NCBI GenBank assembly: GCA_011523765.1
Contig: WTGA01000110.1
Coordinates: forward strand, 1 to 41,121
Direction: 5' to 3'
Source: Gammaproteobacteria bacterium
GTDB lineage: Bacteria > Pseudomonadota > Gammaproteobacteria > Arenicellales > Poriferihabitantaceae
Length of the DNA stretch: 41,121 nucleotides
Shown here: positions 7,137 through 16,406 of the stretch, piece after piece
How positions within the stretch are numbered: the stretch's first letter is position 1
Layout: the number at the start of each line of letters is the position of its first letter
The notes under the pieces: model-generated
Seen by the model: the letters and a program-made list of their open reading frames with translations, nothing else
Told to the model about the DNA's origin: nothing
Databases searched by the model: none
Program-made: the position numbers and the translations under genes

Positions 7137-9779
7137 TCAGTGAAGAACGGCACTGGGCCGGGATTCATCCGTATCCGCGTCCGTATCCGTATCCGTGTCC
7201 GCCTCCACCACCTTGCTGACACTGACCAGGCGTTCCTCGTTCTTCAGGGAAATCAACCGGACCCCGTGCGTGTTGCGGCCACGGGTCGGGACTTCTTCGA
7301 CCCGCGTCCGGATCAGAATCCCGCCATCGGTGATCAGCATGAGCTCATCGCTGTCCCCGACAATGTGCGCACTGACCACTTTCCCGTTCCGGCGGGAAGT
7401 CTTGATGGCAATCACCCCCTTGCCGCCCCGTTTTTTCCTCGGAAAATCCGTGACCCGCGTCCGCGTCCCGTATCCATTGACTGTGCTGGTCAGAATCGTG
7501 GCTTCCTGGGCCGGGCTTTGGCCGTTGCCGGTCTTTTCCGCGAAGTCCGGCAACACCATCAGGGCGATCACCTTCTGGTCCAGGCCCAGCCGCATCCCCC
7601 GGACACCCCTGGCGGTGCGTCCCATGACCCGGACATCGGTTTCAGAAAAACGGATGGCTTTCCCCGCATCGCTGATCAGCAGGATATCCTCCCTGCCATC
7701 CGTGAGTTCCGCACCGACCAGGTGGTCATCATCCCGAAGATCCACGGCAATAATCCCCGATCTCCTGGGCCGGGAAAAATCCGTCAACCGGCATTTCTTG
7801 ACCACCCCCCGGGAAGTGGCCATGATGACGTTCTTGTCTTCATCGTACCCCTTGATCGGCAAAATGGCGGTGACCTGTTCATCCGCATCCAGCGGCAGCA
7901 GGTTGACCAGCGGTTTCCCTCTCGCCTGGCGCCCGGCCTGGGGCAACTGAAAGGCACGCAACCAGTAAACCTTGCCCCGGTCCGAAAAGCACAGCATGGT
8001 ATCGTGCGAGTTGGCGACAAATATCTTGCTGACAAAATCCTCTTCCTTGGTTCTTGTTGCGATTTTCCCCTTGCCGCCCCGCTTCTGTGCACGGTAGTCG
8101 GAAACCGGCTGGGATTTCGCATATCCCGTGTGGGAAATGGTGACCACGACATCCTCTTCGGGAATCAGGTCCTCCAGGGCCAGGTCAATCTGCCCTTCGA
8201 CAATCTCCGTACGACGGTCGTCGCTGTAGCGCTCCCGGATCTCCTGCAGTTCCCCGCGAATCACCGCCATCAGGCGATCGGGGTTTTTCAGCACTTCCAG
8301 CAGCTCCCGTATTTCCTCGATGATCCGGGCGTATTCCCGGTGAATTTTTTCCTGCTCGAGCCCGGTCAACCGATGCAGCCGCAGATCCAGTATGGACTGT
8401 GCCTGGTCGGGCGACAGCCGGTAGGTGCTGCGGACGGTCCCATGGTCCAGCCCATACCGGCTTTCCAGCTTTTCCGGCCGGGACAGGCCGGCATCACCGC
8501 GGGACAGCATGTCGGCAACCGGCCCGGCTTCCCAGGGAGTTTCCAGCAATTTCTCCTTCGCTTCGACGGGCGTCTTGGCCGCCTTGATCAGGGCAATGAC
8601 CGCATCAATATTGGCCAGTGCCACCGCCAGGCCTTCGAGAACATGTGCCCGGACCCGGGCTTTGCACAGTTCGAACACCGTTCTTCGGGTGACGACCTCC
8701 CGTCGGTGCCGGATAAATTCATCCAGCGCCTCCTTGAGATTGAACAGCTGCGGCCGGTTGTGGTTCAGCGCAACCAGGTTGATGCCGTATACCGTCTGCA
8801 TCCGGGTAAACTTGTACAGATTGTTCAGGACCACTTCCGACTGTTCGCCCCGTTTGATTTCGATGACCATCCGCATCCCGGATTTATCCGATTCGTCCCG
8901 GACCGCCGAGATGCCCTCAATCCGCTTGCCTTTGACCAACGACGCAATCTGCTGCATCAACCGGGCCTTGTTGACCTGGTAGGGGAGTTCGTGCACGACG
9001 ATGGATTCCCTGCCGTTCCGGCCGATCTCGATTTCCTGCCGTGCCCGAACGTAGATCCGTCCCTTGCCGGTTTCATAAGCCTGGCGGATCCCGCTGTGGC
9101 CGTAGATGATCCCCGCGGTCGGAAAGTCCGGTCCCGGCAGATGTTTCATCAAATCCCCGACGCTGATCTCACTGTCATCCATCAGGGCAAAACAGGCGTC
9201 GATGGCCTCTCCGAGGTTGTGCGGGGGGATATTCGTCGCCATCCCCACCGCAATGCCGGCAGAGCCATTGACCAGCAGGTTGGGGATACGGGTGGGCAGC
9301 ACCAGCGGCTGGGTTTCGGTCTCATCGTAGTTGGGACCAAAATCCACGGTCTCCTTCTCAAGATCGGAAAGCAGCTCATGGGCCATTCTGGCCAGCCGGA
9401 TTTCGGTATAGCGCATCGCAGCCGGCGCATCCCCGTCGACAGAACCGAAATTGCCCTGGCCATCGACCAGCATGTACCGCATTGAAAAATTCTGCGCCAT
9501 CCGGACAATCGTGTCGTAGACCGCCGTATCACCGTGTGGGTGATACTTGCCGATGACATCCCCCACCACCCTTGCGGACTTCTTGTATGCCTTGTTCCAG
9601 TGGTTTCCAAGCTCGGACATGGCATACAGAATGCGCCGGTGCACGGGTTTCAGCCCATCCCGGATATCCGGCAGTGCCCGGCCCACAATGACGCTCATCG
9701 CATAGTCAAGATAGGATTGCCGCATCTCCTTTTCAAGATTGGCCTGCAGCGTTTCCTTGGCAAATGACGTTTCTTTCAT
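7137..9779 (-). CDS. gyrA: DNA gyrase subunit A
   Basis: Breakage-reunion subunit of the type II topoisomerase that introduces negative supercoils; 880 residues. The N-terminal winged-helix/tower region contains the catalytic tyrosine (Y124 in AAMRYTE). The quinolone-resistance region [10 protein letters not shown] has Thr85 where E. coli has Ser83, and Asp89 is retained; several bacteria carry Thr there naturally. The C-terminal beta-pinwheel carries the GyrA box QKRGGKG. The extreme C-terminus is an unusual Asp-Thr repeat tail (see the repeat at 7165-7206). No good Shine-Dalgarno precedes the ATG. It is first in the gyrA-pheA-tyrA unit, and a 23-nt palindrome lies about 80 nt upstream. Confidence 0.98.
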   Translation of the reverse strand: MKETSFAKETLQANLEKEMRQSYLDYAMSVIVGRALPDIRDGLKPVHRRILYAMSELGNHWNKAYKKSARVVGDVIGKYHPHGDTAVYDTIVRMAQNFSMRYMLVDGQGNFGSVDGDAPAAMRYTEIRLARMAHELLSDLEKETVDFGPNYDETETQPLVLPTRIPNLLVNGSAGIAVGMATNIPPHNLGEAIDACFALMDDSEISVGDLMKHLPGPDFPTAGIIYGHSGIRQAYETGKGRIYVRARQEIEIGRNGRESIVVHELPYQVNKARLMQQIASLVKGKRIEGISAVRDESDKSGMRMVIEIKRGEQSEVVLNNLYKFTRMQTVYGINLVALNHNRPQLFNLKEALDEFIRHRREVVTRRTVFELCKARVRAHVLEGLAVALANIDAVIALIKAAKTPVEAKEKLLETPWEAGPVADMLSRGDAGLSRPEKLESRYGLDHGTVRSTYRLSPDQAQSILDLRLHRLTGLEQEKIHREYARIIEEIRELLEVLKNPDRLMAVIRGELQEIRERYSDDRRTEIVEGQIDLALEDLIPEEDVVVTISHTGYAKSQPVSDYRAQKRGGKGKIATRTKEEDFVSKIFVANSHDTMLCFSDRGKVYWLRAFQLPQAGRQARGKPLVNLLPLDADEQVTAILPIKGYDEDKNVIMATSRGVVKKCRLTDFSRPRRSGIIAVDLRDDDHLVGAELTDGREDILLISDAGKAIRFSETDVRVMGRTARGVRGMRLGLDQKVIALMVLPDFAEKTGNGQSPAQEATILTSTVNGYGTRTRVTDFPRKKRGGKGVIAIKTSRRNGKVVSAHIVGDSDELMLITDGGILIRTRVEEVPTRGRNTHGVRLISLKNEERLVSVSKVVEADTDTDTDADTDESRPSAVLH
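7165..7206 (-). repeat. imperfect hexanucleotide repeat encoding the acidic GyrA tail
   Basis: Seven consecutive 6-nt units of the form GTATCC/GTGTCC/GCGTCC on the plus strand encode alternating Asp and Thr or Ala ([11 protein letters not shown]) at the GyrA C-terminus. E. coli GyrA also ends in an acidic tail that tunes supercoiling, but not one built from a simple repeat. Slippage in this tract would add or remove Asp-Thr pairs without changing frame. Confidence 0.8.
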
Positions 9780-9860
9780 GGGACGGCGGCTTCGAAATCA
9801 GATTTCCGGGACCAGGGGTCGGCAGCTGCTATAACCGATTGTTTAGATTGTATATTTCAG

Positions 9861-9883
9861 GATTTTACCCGTCGGGAAAAATC
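9861..9883. promoter_or_regulatory. 23-bp interrupted palindrome upstream of gyrA
   Basis: GATTTT-A-CCCG-T-CGGG-A-AAAATC is an inverted repeat of 6+4 bp arms with single mismatched positions and a one-base centre. It lies in the 294-bp spacer between hflX and gyrA, next to an AT-rich stretch (9836-9860) that could hold the gyrA promoter. It could be an operator or supercoiling-sensitive element. A terminator for the hflX operon is less likely because no T-run follows on the minus strand. Confidence 0.5.
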
Positions 9884-10073
9884 CCGGGCGCAAGGATGCG
9901 GCGCACGGCTGGATTCTACCACAGGCGGGAGAGGATGCGCACCTGAATTGTACCCGTTCGAGGACCGGGATTCCCGGTCCGGCCATGCAGCGGGCGCGGC
10001 ACACCGCCCGTCCGGTCTCCTCCCGGCGGTCCGGGGCAGGCACGGCCCCCTCCACCCCCTGCTCCGGACCGGC

Positions 10074-11396
10074 TCATCCGGTTCCCGGTGTCACATCCCG
10101 CCACAAACCATCGAACCGGGACTGGGACTGCAGCCACCCCAGCGTGGCCGGGTCCGTCTTCAATTTCATGACGATGGCACCGCATTCCTCCGTATTTTCC
10201 TCCAGAATCTCGCAACGCTGGTAGAGCCTGGACCGGAGTTCTCCCGCCTGGGGCTGCAGGCGGACCTGGCAATGGACATGCTCCCTCCCCAATACATCCC
10301 CCAGTGCCCGAGTCAGCAGATCCACTCCGTCTCCGGTACAGGCGGACAGCCACACCCGGTCTGCGCGTTCGCGGCCATCCGACTTCAGCCGTGCCCGGTC
10401 GCCGGTCAGGTCGATTTTATTGTATACGTGGAGCACGGGAATCTCCCCGGCACCAATCTCCTCCAGAACCTGCTGGACATGGCACTGCAATTCCTTGTGC
10501 CCGGAATTGGAAAGGTCACTGACCAGCAACAGGCAGCTTGCACTGGTCACCTCTTCCAGCGTCGCATGAAATGCGGCGATCAGGCTGTGGGGCAGCCCCT
10601 GGATGAAACCGACGGTATCGGACAGCACGACCGGCCCGAACCCGGGCACATCCAGCCGTCTCATGGTGGGGTCCAGTGTCGCAAACAGCTTGTCCGCCAC
10701 CAGCACATTCGATTTCGTGAGCGTGTTGAACAGGGAAGACTTGCCCGCGTTGGTATACCCGACCAGCGAGACGGTCGGGATGGGAGTGCGAAGCCTCGCC
10801 CGGCGGCGCAGGGCTCTTTGGGATTCGACTTTCCTGAGTCGGCGGGTCAGGGTTTTGATGCGCTGGCCCACCAACCTGCGGTCGGTTTCCAGCTGGGACT
10901 CCCCCGGGCCACGGAGGCCGATCCCCCCTTTCTGGCGTTCCAGGTGAGTCCACCCCCGGACCAGGCGGGTGGAAAGATGGGTCAGCTGGGCCAGTTCCAC
11001 CTGCAACTTCCCCTCGCTGGAGGTCGCACGTTGTGCGAAGATATCCAGAATGAGTCCGGTACGGTCCAACACACGGCATTCCACCATCCTTTCGATGTTT
11101 CGTTCCTGGACCGGGCTGATATCGTGGTCAAAAATGATGACCGTGGCATCATGAATCCGGACCAGCCCGGCAAGTTCCTCGATCTTGCCCCGGCCAAGAT
11201 AGGTTGCGGCCACCGGCCTGGCCCGTACCGCCAGGAGCTGGGTGCAGACCTGCGCACCCGCCGACAAGGCCAGTTCTCTCAATTCGGAACACTGGTTTTC
11301 CGGTCCGGACCCGTTCCGTTCCATCTGCCGGACCAGGATGGCCCGTTCCGCATTGCCGGACCCCGCACCCTGGTTGTTTTCTATTTGCGCGAACAA
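10074..11396 (-). CDS. hflX: ribosome-associated GTPase HflX
   Basis: HflX splits stalled or heat-damaged 70S ribosomes. It has 440 residues: the N-terminal HflX domain, a glycine-rich GGIGLRGPGE linker near residue 158, a coiled region, and the G domain with P-loop GYTNAGKSS (213-221), switch II DTVGFI and G4 NKID. The start codon is TTG at 11396, fixed by a strong AGGAGGT at 11411-11405, 8 nt upstream. It lies 57 nt after hfq, as in E. coli. The hflK and hflC genes that follow hflX in enterics are missing here; gyrA comes next. Confidence 0.95.
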   Translation of the reverse strand: MFAQIENNQGAGSGNAERAILVRQMERNGSGPENQCSELRELALSAGAQVCTQLLAVRARPVAATYLGRGKIEELAGLVRIHDATVIIFDHDISPVQERNIERMVECRVLDRTGLILDIFAQRATSSEGKLQVELAQLTHLSTRLVRGWTHLERQKGGIGLRGPGESQLETDRRLVGQRIKTLTRRLRKVESQRALRRRARLRTPIPTVSLVGYTNAGKSSLFNTLTKSNVLVADKLFATLDPTMRRLDVPGFGPVVLSDTVGFIQGLPHSLIAAFHATLEEVTSASCLLLVSDLSNSGHKELQCHVQQVLEEIGAGEIPVLHVYNKIDLTGDRARLKSDGRERADRVWLSACTGDGVDLLTRALGDVLGREHVHCQVRLQPQAGELRSRLYQRCEILEENTEECGAIVMKLKTDPATLGWLQSQSRFDGLWRDVTPGTG

Positions 11397-11404
11397 CGCC
11401 CGGT

Positions 11405-11411
11405 ACCTCCT
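11405..11411 (-). promoter_or_regulatory. strong ribosome-binding site deciding the hflX TTG start
   Basis: AGGAGGT on the minus strand, 8 nt before the TTG at 11396. It is the best Shine-Dalgarno match in the neighbourhood and supports a TTG start where no ATG is available. Confidence 0.75.
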
Positions 11412-11453
11412 GAATTGCCGTGGAAAATGCGGTTCACCGTCATGATGAGCGGA

Positions 11454-11702
11454 TCACCCCACCCCGTCATACTCCTCATTCTGGGGAATCCGGATCGAAC
11501 GTCCCGGCACGATGGTTGAGATTGCATGCTTGTAAATCATCTGGTTCACCGTGTTGCGAAGCAGGATTACGAACTGATCAAACGATTCAACCTGGCCCTG
11601 GAGCTTGATCCCGTTTACCAAAAATATGGAGACCGGGACACGCTCTTTTCTCAATACATTCAAAAACGGGTCCTGCAACGCGGTTCCTCTTTGTTGTGCC
11701 AT
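11454..11702 (-). CDS. hfq: RNA chaperone Hfq
   Basis: Hexameric Sm-like protein that pairs small RNAs with mRNAs. It has 82 residues from the ATG at 11702 ([15 protein letters not shown]), with an AAGGTG ribosome-binding site about 6 nt upstream. The longer in-frame start at 11732 adds ten residues not found in the family. The Sm1 motif ([20 protein letters not shown]) and Sm2 motif ([10 protein letters not shown]) are intact, including Q8, D9, F42-type and YKHA residues of the RNA-binding faces. The short C-terminal tail ends NEEYDGVG, so the long acidic enteric tail is absent. It lies between miaA and hflX, its conserved place. Confidence 0.97.
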   Translation of the reverse strand: MAQQRGTALQDPFLNVLRKERVPVSIFLVNGIKLQGQVESFDQFVILLRNTVNQMIYKHAISTIVPGRSIRIPQNEEYDGVG

Positions 11703-11797
11703 TTTCTTCACCTTTAGTTTCTGTAATTGCATGGGATGGATCGATCATCCTGTTTCAGGCCGGCAACCCGGCCGGAATATCCACCAACCCTCCCTAT

Positions 11798-11803
11798 ATT
11801 GTA
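11798..11803 (-). promoter_or_regulatory. possible hfq promoter -10 (TACAAT)
   Basis: In the 222-bp gap between miaA and hfq, the minus strand has TACAAT preceded about 19 nt upstream by CTGAAC, a weak -35. E. coli hfq also has promoters of its own within the miaA region. The spacing is long, so this is tentative. Confidence 0.3.
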
Positions 11804-11924
11804 CTGCATACCGGAAAGGCACGTTCAGCGGGCAGGGACTCAAGGGGCCGCAACCCGCACGGGACCGGATGGCATGACCGGGCGCCTCCGCCTCCTGGAA
11901 AAACTCCGGCGGTCCCTGCGGGTC

Positions 11925-12896
11925 TCACCGGGGACCCAGCTCCATGGTGCCCCGCAGAAAATCGATCATTGACTCCACGACCTTGGGCTGGCTGTTTTCA
12001 AACCATACCAGGTTCGACTGGTTCCTCAGCCAGGTCAGCTGCCGCTTGGCCAGCTGACGGGTTGCCGCCTGCCCGTTCTCCACCATCGCGGAGTACGAAA
12101 CCTTCCCGTCCAGGTAGGCCAGTACCTGGCGGTAGCCCACCGAACGCAGGGCCGGCAGGGATGCGGCAAACCCCGGCTCAGCCGCCAGGGCCCTGACTTC
12201 TTCGACCAGCCCCAGTTCAAGCATCGCCCGGAACCGTTCCCCGATTTGGTGATGCAGGATTCCCCGGTCTCCGGCAAACACCGCCAGCTTGATCACGGGC
12301 TGTTCCAGGGCATTGCGGGCCCGGTGCATCAGTTGCGATGGCGGCACCCCGGTCAGCCGCAGCACCTCGATAGCCCGTTGTATTCTCTGGGAATCCGCCG
12401 GTGACAGTCGGCAGGCCGTCTCCCGGTCCGCAGCGGCCAGTTCTTCATACAGAACGGCCAGCCCATGTTCCCGGACTTCCTGCCGGACCTGCATTCTGAG
12501 TACCGGGTCGGCGGCCGGCAGTGCGGACAACCCCTGTTCGAGGGCGGAAAAATAAAACATGGTCCCCCCCACCAGCACGGGTACCCGGCGCCGCCGGATG
12601 ATGTCGGCAATCAGTCTGTTCGCATCCCGGCTGAAATCCGCTGCCGAGTACGTTTCCGAAATCTTTCGGATATCGATCAGATGATGGGGAGTCCGGGCCA
12701 GAAATTCCGCATCCGGTTTTGCGGTGCCGATATTCATCCCCCGGTATACCTGGGCGGCATCCACACTGACCAGTTCGCACTCCATGTGCTCAAACAGCCG
12801 GCTGGCGATTTCGGTTTTGCCCGATGCCGTGGGCCCCATCAGGAAGACAACCGGAGACCGGCTACCGTCCACGCAGGAACCACTTGTCAATTTCAT
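11925..12896 (-). CDS. miaA: tRNA dimethylallyltransferase
   Basis: Adds an isopentenyl group to A37 of tRNAs that read UNN codons. It has 323 residues. The P-loop GPTASGKT is at 21-28; the family blocks VSVDAAQVYRGMNIGTAKP, HHLID, PVLVGGTMFY and DSQRIQRAIEVLRLTG follow, and the C-terminal QLAKRQLTWLRNQ block is intact. The ATG at 12896 lies inside the end of mutL (35-nt overlap), consistent with coupled translation in the mutL-miaA-hfq chain. Confidence 0.96.
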   Translation of the reverse strand: MKLTSGSCVDGSRSPVVFLMGPTASGKTEIASRLFEHMECELVSVDAAQVYRGMNIGTAKPDAEFLARTPHHLIDIRKISETYSAADFSRDANRLIADIIRRRRVPVLVGGTMFYFSALEQGLSALPAADPVLRMQVRQEVREHGLAVLYEELAAADRETACRLSPADSQRIQRAIEVLRLTGVPPSQLMHRARNALEQPVIKLAVFAGDRGILHHQIGERFRAMLELGLVEEVRALAAEPGFAASLPALRSVGYRQVLAYLDGKVSYSAMVENGQAATRQLAKRQLTWLRNQSNLVWFENSQPKVVESMIDFLRGTMELGPR

Positions 12897-14703
12897 TCAA
12901 CGATACCCCCATCCACGTGGGCCGGCCGTGATTGCACTGGCCCGAACGCTCCACCCGTTCCATTTCCCGGAGCAAGGCATTCATTTCCGCCACCTCCAAT
13001 TTGCGATGGGCCCGCACCGATCCGTGACAGGCCACGCTGGACAGGACCTGGTGCCGGGAATCGGTAATGCGGCTGCTGTGGCCCCATTCAATCAGGTCCG
13101 ACAAGACATCCCGCAGCAGCCTTTCAATGTCGTGTTTGGCCAGCATCTCCGGGACGGAACGCACCACCACACTTTCCTCGCCAAGGCAGGCGACTTCAAA
13201 GCCCAGTTCTTCAAACCGCGAAACAAAGGATTCTGCCGCCGCCGCTTCCTGCCTGCTCACGGTGATCTGAATCGGCACCAGCAGCGGCTGGGAACGCATT
13301 GCCTGGTTGTCCAGTTGCTGTTTCAGGGATTCATACAGAATCCTTTCGTGGGCAGCATGCATGTCCACCATCACCAGGCCTTCGCGGTTTTCAGCCAGAA
13401 TGTACACCCCTTTCAACTGGGCGACGGCGTAGCCAAGGGGCGGCACCTCATCCGGATTCCCGGTTCCTGCCGGGCCGGAACCCGCTTCCGCAGCCCCCGC
13501 CTCCCGGGAGTGCCCGAACATGGACTCGTAGGCGGCCGCCTGGTGCTGCACCATCATCCTGATATTCTGCTGGGCCGCCACCGGACCGTATCCTCCGGGA
13601 ACCGGGGAGGAAGGGGAGACTCCCCCGGGGGTGGGCAGTCCCACGGCACTGGACTCGGGTGACAAGTCGGCAATGGCCTGGTGCAGGGTCCGGTAGATAT
13701 AACCCTGCACCGCCCGGCTTTCACGGAATCTCACCTCGCTTTTTGCGGGATGAACATTGACATCCACCAGTTCGGGCCGGATCTCCAGGTACAGGACGAA
13801 AGCGGGATGACGCCCGTGGTACATCACATCCTGGTATGCACGGCGCACCGCATGGGCAATCAGGCCGTCTTTCACCGCCCGGCCATTCACGAAAAAATAC
13901 TGCAGGTCACGCTGGCTCCTGGAAAATGAGGGCCACCCCATCCAGCCCGACAGCGACATGATTTCCGCCTGGCCCTCTACCCAGAGACTCTGTTCCGAAA
14001 ACGGGGTTCCGCAAAGGGCCGCAATGCGTTTCCGTTGCTCGTGACCGCTGCTGCAGGGGGGCAGGTCCAGTACCACCCGGTGATCATGACGGAGCAGGAA
14101 ACCGGCTCCAAAATGACTCAATGCCATCTTGCGGACCACGTCCTGGCAGTGGCCAAACTCGGTTTTTTCGGTTCGCAGGAACTTTCTGCGTGCCGGAGTG
14201 CTGTAAAACAGGTCCTGCACATCCACCGTCGTTCCCGGTGGATGAGGGACCGGCCGGGGCGGCGAGAGTTGCCGGCCGCCCTGGACGGCAAGTTCCGCCC
14301 CGGTCTCCTGGCCGGCCGTTTTCGACTGCACCACCAGTTTGGAGACGGCCGCAATGCTGGGCAACGCTTCTCCCCGAAAGCCCAGGGTGGCAATCCCGGA
14401 CAGGTCATCGACCGAGGTCAGTTTGCTGGTGGCATGCCTGGACAGCGCCAACTCAAGCTGGCCATGACCGATCCCGCAACCATTGTCCCGCACCCGGACC
14501 CGCTTGACCCCGCCTCGCTCGATCTGGATTTCAATTCTCGAAGAGCCGGCATCGATACTGTTTTCGAGCAGTTCCTTGAGCAGGGAAGCCGGCCTTTCGA
14601 TGACTTCCCCGGCGGCGATCTGATTGACCAGCTGGTCGTCAAGTTGAACAATCCTGCCCGGATTCAACTCCGGTCCGGCTGGAATTCGGGGGTCACTGGG
14701 CAT
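12862..14703 (-). CDS. mutL: DNA mismatch repair protein MutL (endonuclease type)
   Basis: Couples mismatch recognition by MutS to strand removal. It has 613 residues. The N-terminal GHKL ATPase is intact (ENSIDAG near 48, DNGCGI at 73-78, TLGFRGEALPSI near 107-116). A Pro/Gly-rich linker (about 350-420) leads to the C-terminal dimerisation domain. That domain contains D447-M-H-A-A-H-E453 with E458, matching the endonuclease motif DxHAxxExxxxE, plus ACHGSVRAHRKL and CNHGRP blocks. MutL of this kind nicks DNA itself, so a MutH is not expected. It overlaps amiB by 11 nt and miaA by 35 nt. Confidence 0.96.
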   Translation of the reverse strand: MPSDPRIPAGPELNPGRIVQLDDQLVNQIAAGEVIERPASLLKELLENSIDAGSSRIEIQIERGGVKRVRVRDNGCGIGHGQLELALSRHATSKLTSVDDLSGIATLGFRGEALPSIAAVSKLVVQSKTAGQETGAELAVQGGRQLSPPRPVPHPPGTTVDVQDLFYSTPARRKFLRTEKTEFGHCQDVVRKMALSHFGAGFLLRHDHRVVLDLPPCSSGHEQRKRIAALCGTPFSEQSLWVEGQAEIMSLSGWMGWPSFSRSQRDLQYFFVNGRAVKDGLIAHAVRRAYQDVMYHGRHPAFVLYLEIRPELVDVNVHPAKSEVRFRESRAVQGYIYRTLHQAIADLSPESSAVGLPTPGGVSPSSPVPGGYGPVAAQQNIRMMVQHQAAAYESMFGHSREAGAAEAGSGPAGTGNPDEVPPLGYAVAQLKGVYILAENREGLVMVDMHAAHERILYESLKQQLDNQAMRSQPLLVPIQITVSRQEAAAAESFVSRFEELGFEVACLGEESVVVRSVPEMLAKHDIERLLRDVLSDLIEWGHSSRITDSRHQVLSSVACHGSVRAHRKLEVAEMNALLREMERVERSGQCNHGRPTWMGVSLNEIDKWFLRGR

Positions 14704-15850
14704 AGATATTCCGATTGTTTTTCAGGTATCGCCGGATGCCCGCCACGATGGCCTGGGCAATCCGGGTCTGGTAGGCGGGTTTGCGGAGCAGCTTTTCATC
14801 CTGCGGATTGGTGATATAGGCGGTTTCCACCAGGATGGAAGGAATATCGGGCGACTTGAGCACCGCGAATCCGGCCTGTTCGACCCGCTTGCTGTGTATC
14901 TTGCCGATCTTGGACAGTTCAGCCAGGACTTCCCGGCCAAAATCGATGCTGGCGGAAACCGTCTTGGTCATGGACATGTCCAGCAAAACTCCCGCGAGCG
15001 TATTGTCCTTGTCGGTCAGGCTGACGCCGCCCACCAGGTCCGAGGCGTTTTCCTTGTTGGCCAGCCATCTTGCCTTTTCGCTGGATGCACCCCGCTGGGA
15101 CAAGGCATACACCGAAGCTCCCCGGACATTCCGGTTCTTGAAGGCATCCGCATGAATGGAGATGAACAGATCCGCCTGCAGGTCCCGGGCAATCCGTGTG
15201 CGTTTGCGCAATCCGACATAGTAGTCCCCCTTTCGGGTCAGTTCCGCCCTCAGCCCGGGTTCCCGGTCGATCTGGGCCTTCAGTTTTTTCGCAATCATCA
15301 GCACCACATTCTTTTCCCAGATCCTTTTGCCCAGCGCTCCCGGGTCTTCCCCGCCGTGCCCGGGATCAATCAGGACCAGCAGTTTCTCTCCCGGTTTCCT
15401 CTGCCTGGCCGGTTTCGCGGGTTTGGACTCGATGATTGCCGCAATCGAATCCCTGTGGTAGTAGTCCACCACCAGCCGGTACTGGTAGTCATTGACCGGT
15501 TTGAGTGTCTGGATATAGTACCGGACCGGCTTCTCCAGGTCGAAAACCACCCGCAACTTGCTGGAATCCGGGTATCCCAGGCGAATCCGCTCGATAAACG
15601 GACCGGTGGAACCGGGTGCGGGAACCTCGCTTTGAAGTCGTGTGCCGGGCAGGTCAATCACCACCCTTTCGGGATTCTCAAGGGTAAAGACCTTGTACTG
15701 CACGGCCTGGTCCATGTCAAAGACGATTCTGGAGCGTTCCGGGGCATGCCACATCCTGATATCGTGGATACTGGCCGATTCAGCCGGCCCGGCAAACCCA
15801 GCCGCCAGCCACCCGGCCACCAGGAAACGGCGGAAACGCGGGCTCACCAC
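14693..15850 (-). CDS. amiB: N-acetylmuramoyl-L-alanine amidase (AmiB/AmiC type)
   Basis: Periplasmic zinc amidase that cuts septal peptidoglycan during cell separation. I place the start at a GTG (15850, or the adjacent GTG at 15847 that overlaps the tsaE stop), giving about 385 residues and a signal sequence RFRRFLVAGWLAAGFAG ending near AESA. An ATG at 15973 is in frame but would overlap tsaE by 130 nt and add an implausible Arg/Gly/Pro-rich leader. An AMIN domain (SIHDIRMW...RIVFDMD...RVVIDLPG) is followed by Amidase_3 with zinc ligands in DPGHGG, the WEKN glutamate, FISIHADA and the late catalytic VETAYITN. No LysM domain follows. The RR in the signal only partly fits a Tat motif. Confidence 0.93.
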   Translation of the reverse strand: MVSPRFRRFLVAGWLAAGFAGPAESASIHDIRMWHAPERSRIVFDMDQAVQYKVFTLENPERVVIDLPGTRLQSEVPAPGSTGPFIERIRLGYPDSSKLRVVFDLEKPVRYYIQTLKPVNDYQYRLVVDYYHRDSIAAIIESKPAKPARQRKPGEKLLVLIDPGHGGEDPGALGKRIWEKNVVLMIAKKLKAQIDREPGLRAELTRKGDYYVGLRKRTRIARDLQADLFISIHADAFKNRNVRGASVYALSQRGASSEKARWLANKENASDLVGGVSLTDKDNTLAGVLLDMSMTKTVSASIDFGREVLAELSKIGKIHSKRVEQAGFAVLKSPDIPSILVETAYITNPQDEKLLRKPAYQTRIAQAIVAGIRRYLKNNRNIYAQ

Positions 15851-16296
15851 CCGGGTCCTCCGCGCAGGTCTCGAGGACGGTGGGCGATTTCCACTTCCCG
15901 CCCCACTCCCCGATAACGGATGCGGATTTCCATGTCGGGCTCCGGCAGGAGACCCTCCCCTCTTTCCGGCCATTCAATGAGACAGATACTCTGCGGGCTG
16001 ATCATGTCCCGGACACCGGCCATTTCCAGTTCGTCCGCGCTTTGAAGACGATACAAATCCATATGGTAGAATGATTTTCCGCCAATGTCATAAAAATCAA
16101 CCAGTGTATACGTGGGGCTGGTGACGGCGTCTTGCCACCCAAACCCGCTCAGGATTCCCCTTGCGATCGTGGTTTTTCCCGCACCCAGTTCCCCCTGCAG
16201 AAACACCAGGTCGCCAAATTCCAGTTCTTGCGCCACGGACCTGCCGACCCTCAGCATCGAACTTTCATCGGGCACCTCGATTCTGGACATGCGCAT
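15844..16296 (-). CDS. tsaE: tRNA threonylcarbamoyladenosine biosynthesis ATPase TsaE
   Basis: P-loop partner of TsaB/TsaD in t6A37 tRNA modification. From the ATG at 16296 it has 150 residues, the normal size. The Walker A motif GELGAGKT is at 35-42, followed by SPTYTLVDFY, FYHMDLYRL and ICLIEWPERG, all typical. An in-frame ATG at 16422 would add 42 residues that do not resemble the family and would overlap nnr, so I reject it; MSRIEVP two codons further is another possible start. The stop (15844-15846) overlaps the amiB start. Confidence 0.93.
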   Translation of the reverse strand: MRMSRIEVPDESSMLRVGRSVAQELEFGDLVFLQGELGAGKTTIARGILSGFGWQDAVTSPTYTLVDFYDIGGKSFYHMDLYRLQSADELEMAGVRDMISPQSICLIEWPERGEGLLPEPDMEIRIRYRGVGREVEIAHRPRDLRGGPGW

Positions 16297-16406
16297 CAAC
16301 GGCTTCTGGACATGGCTGGAACGGCACAGCCTGTCCCGAATCCGGCCTGGCTGCAACCCGGTGGAATAGTAACACGGACCAAGGAAAATCCGCACATCCG
16401 CCGGCA

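Noticed and set aside
6510..9485. A 991-codon open frame on the plus strand
   Set aside because: It lies opposite gyrA and pheA, has no domain signatures and is explained by the codon bias of the real genes in a GC-rich genome.
9948..11519. A 523-codon plus-strand open frame
   Set aside because: Antisense to hflX, whose GTPase motifs are intact; no protein features in the shadow.
15851..15973. Longer amiB N-terminus from the ATG at 15973
   Set aside because: It would overlap tsaE by 130 nt and place 41 unconserved residues before a good signal peptide.
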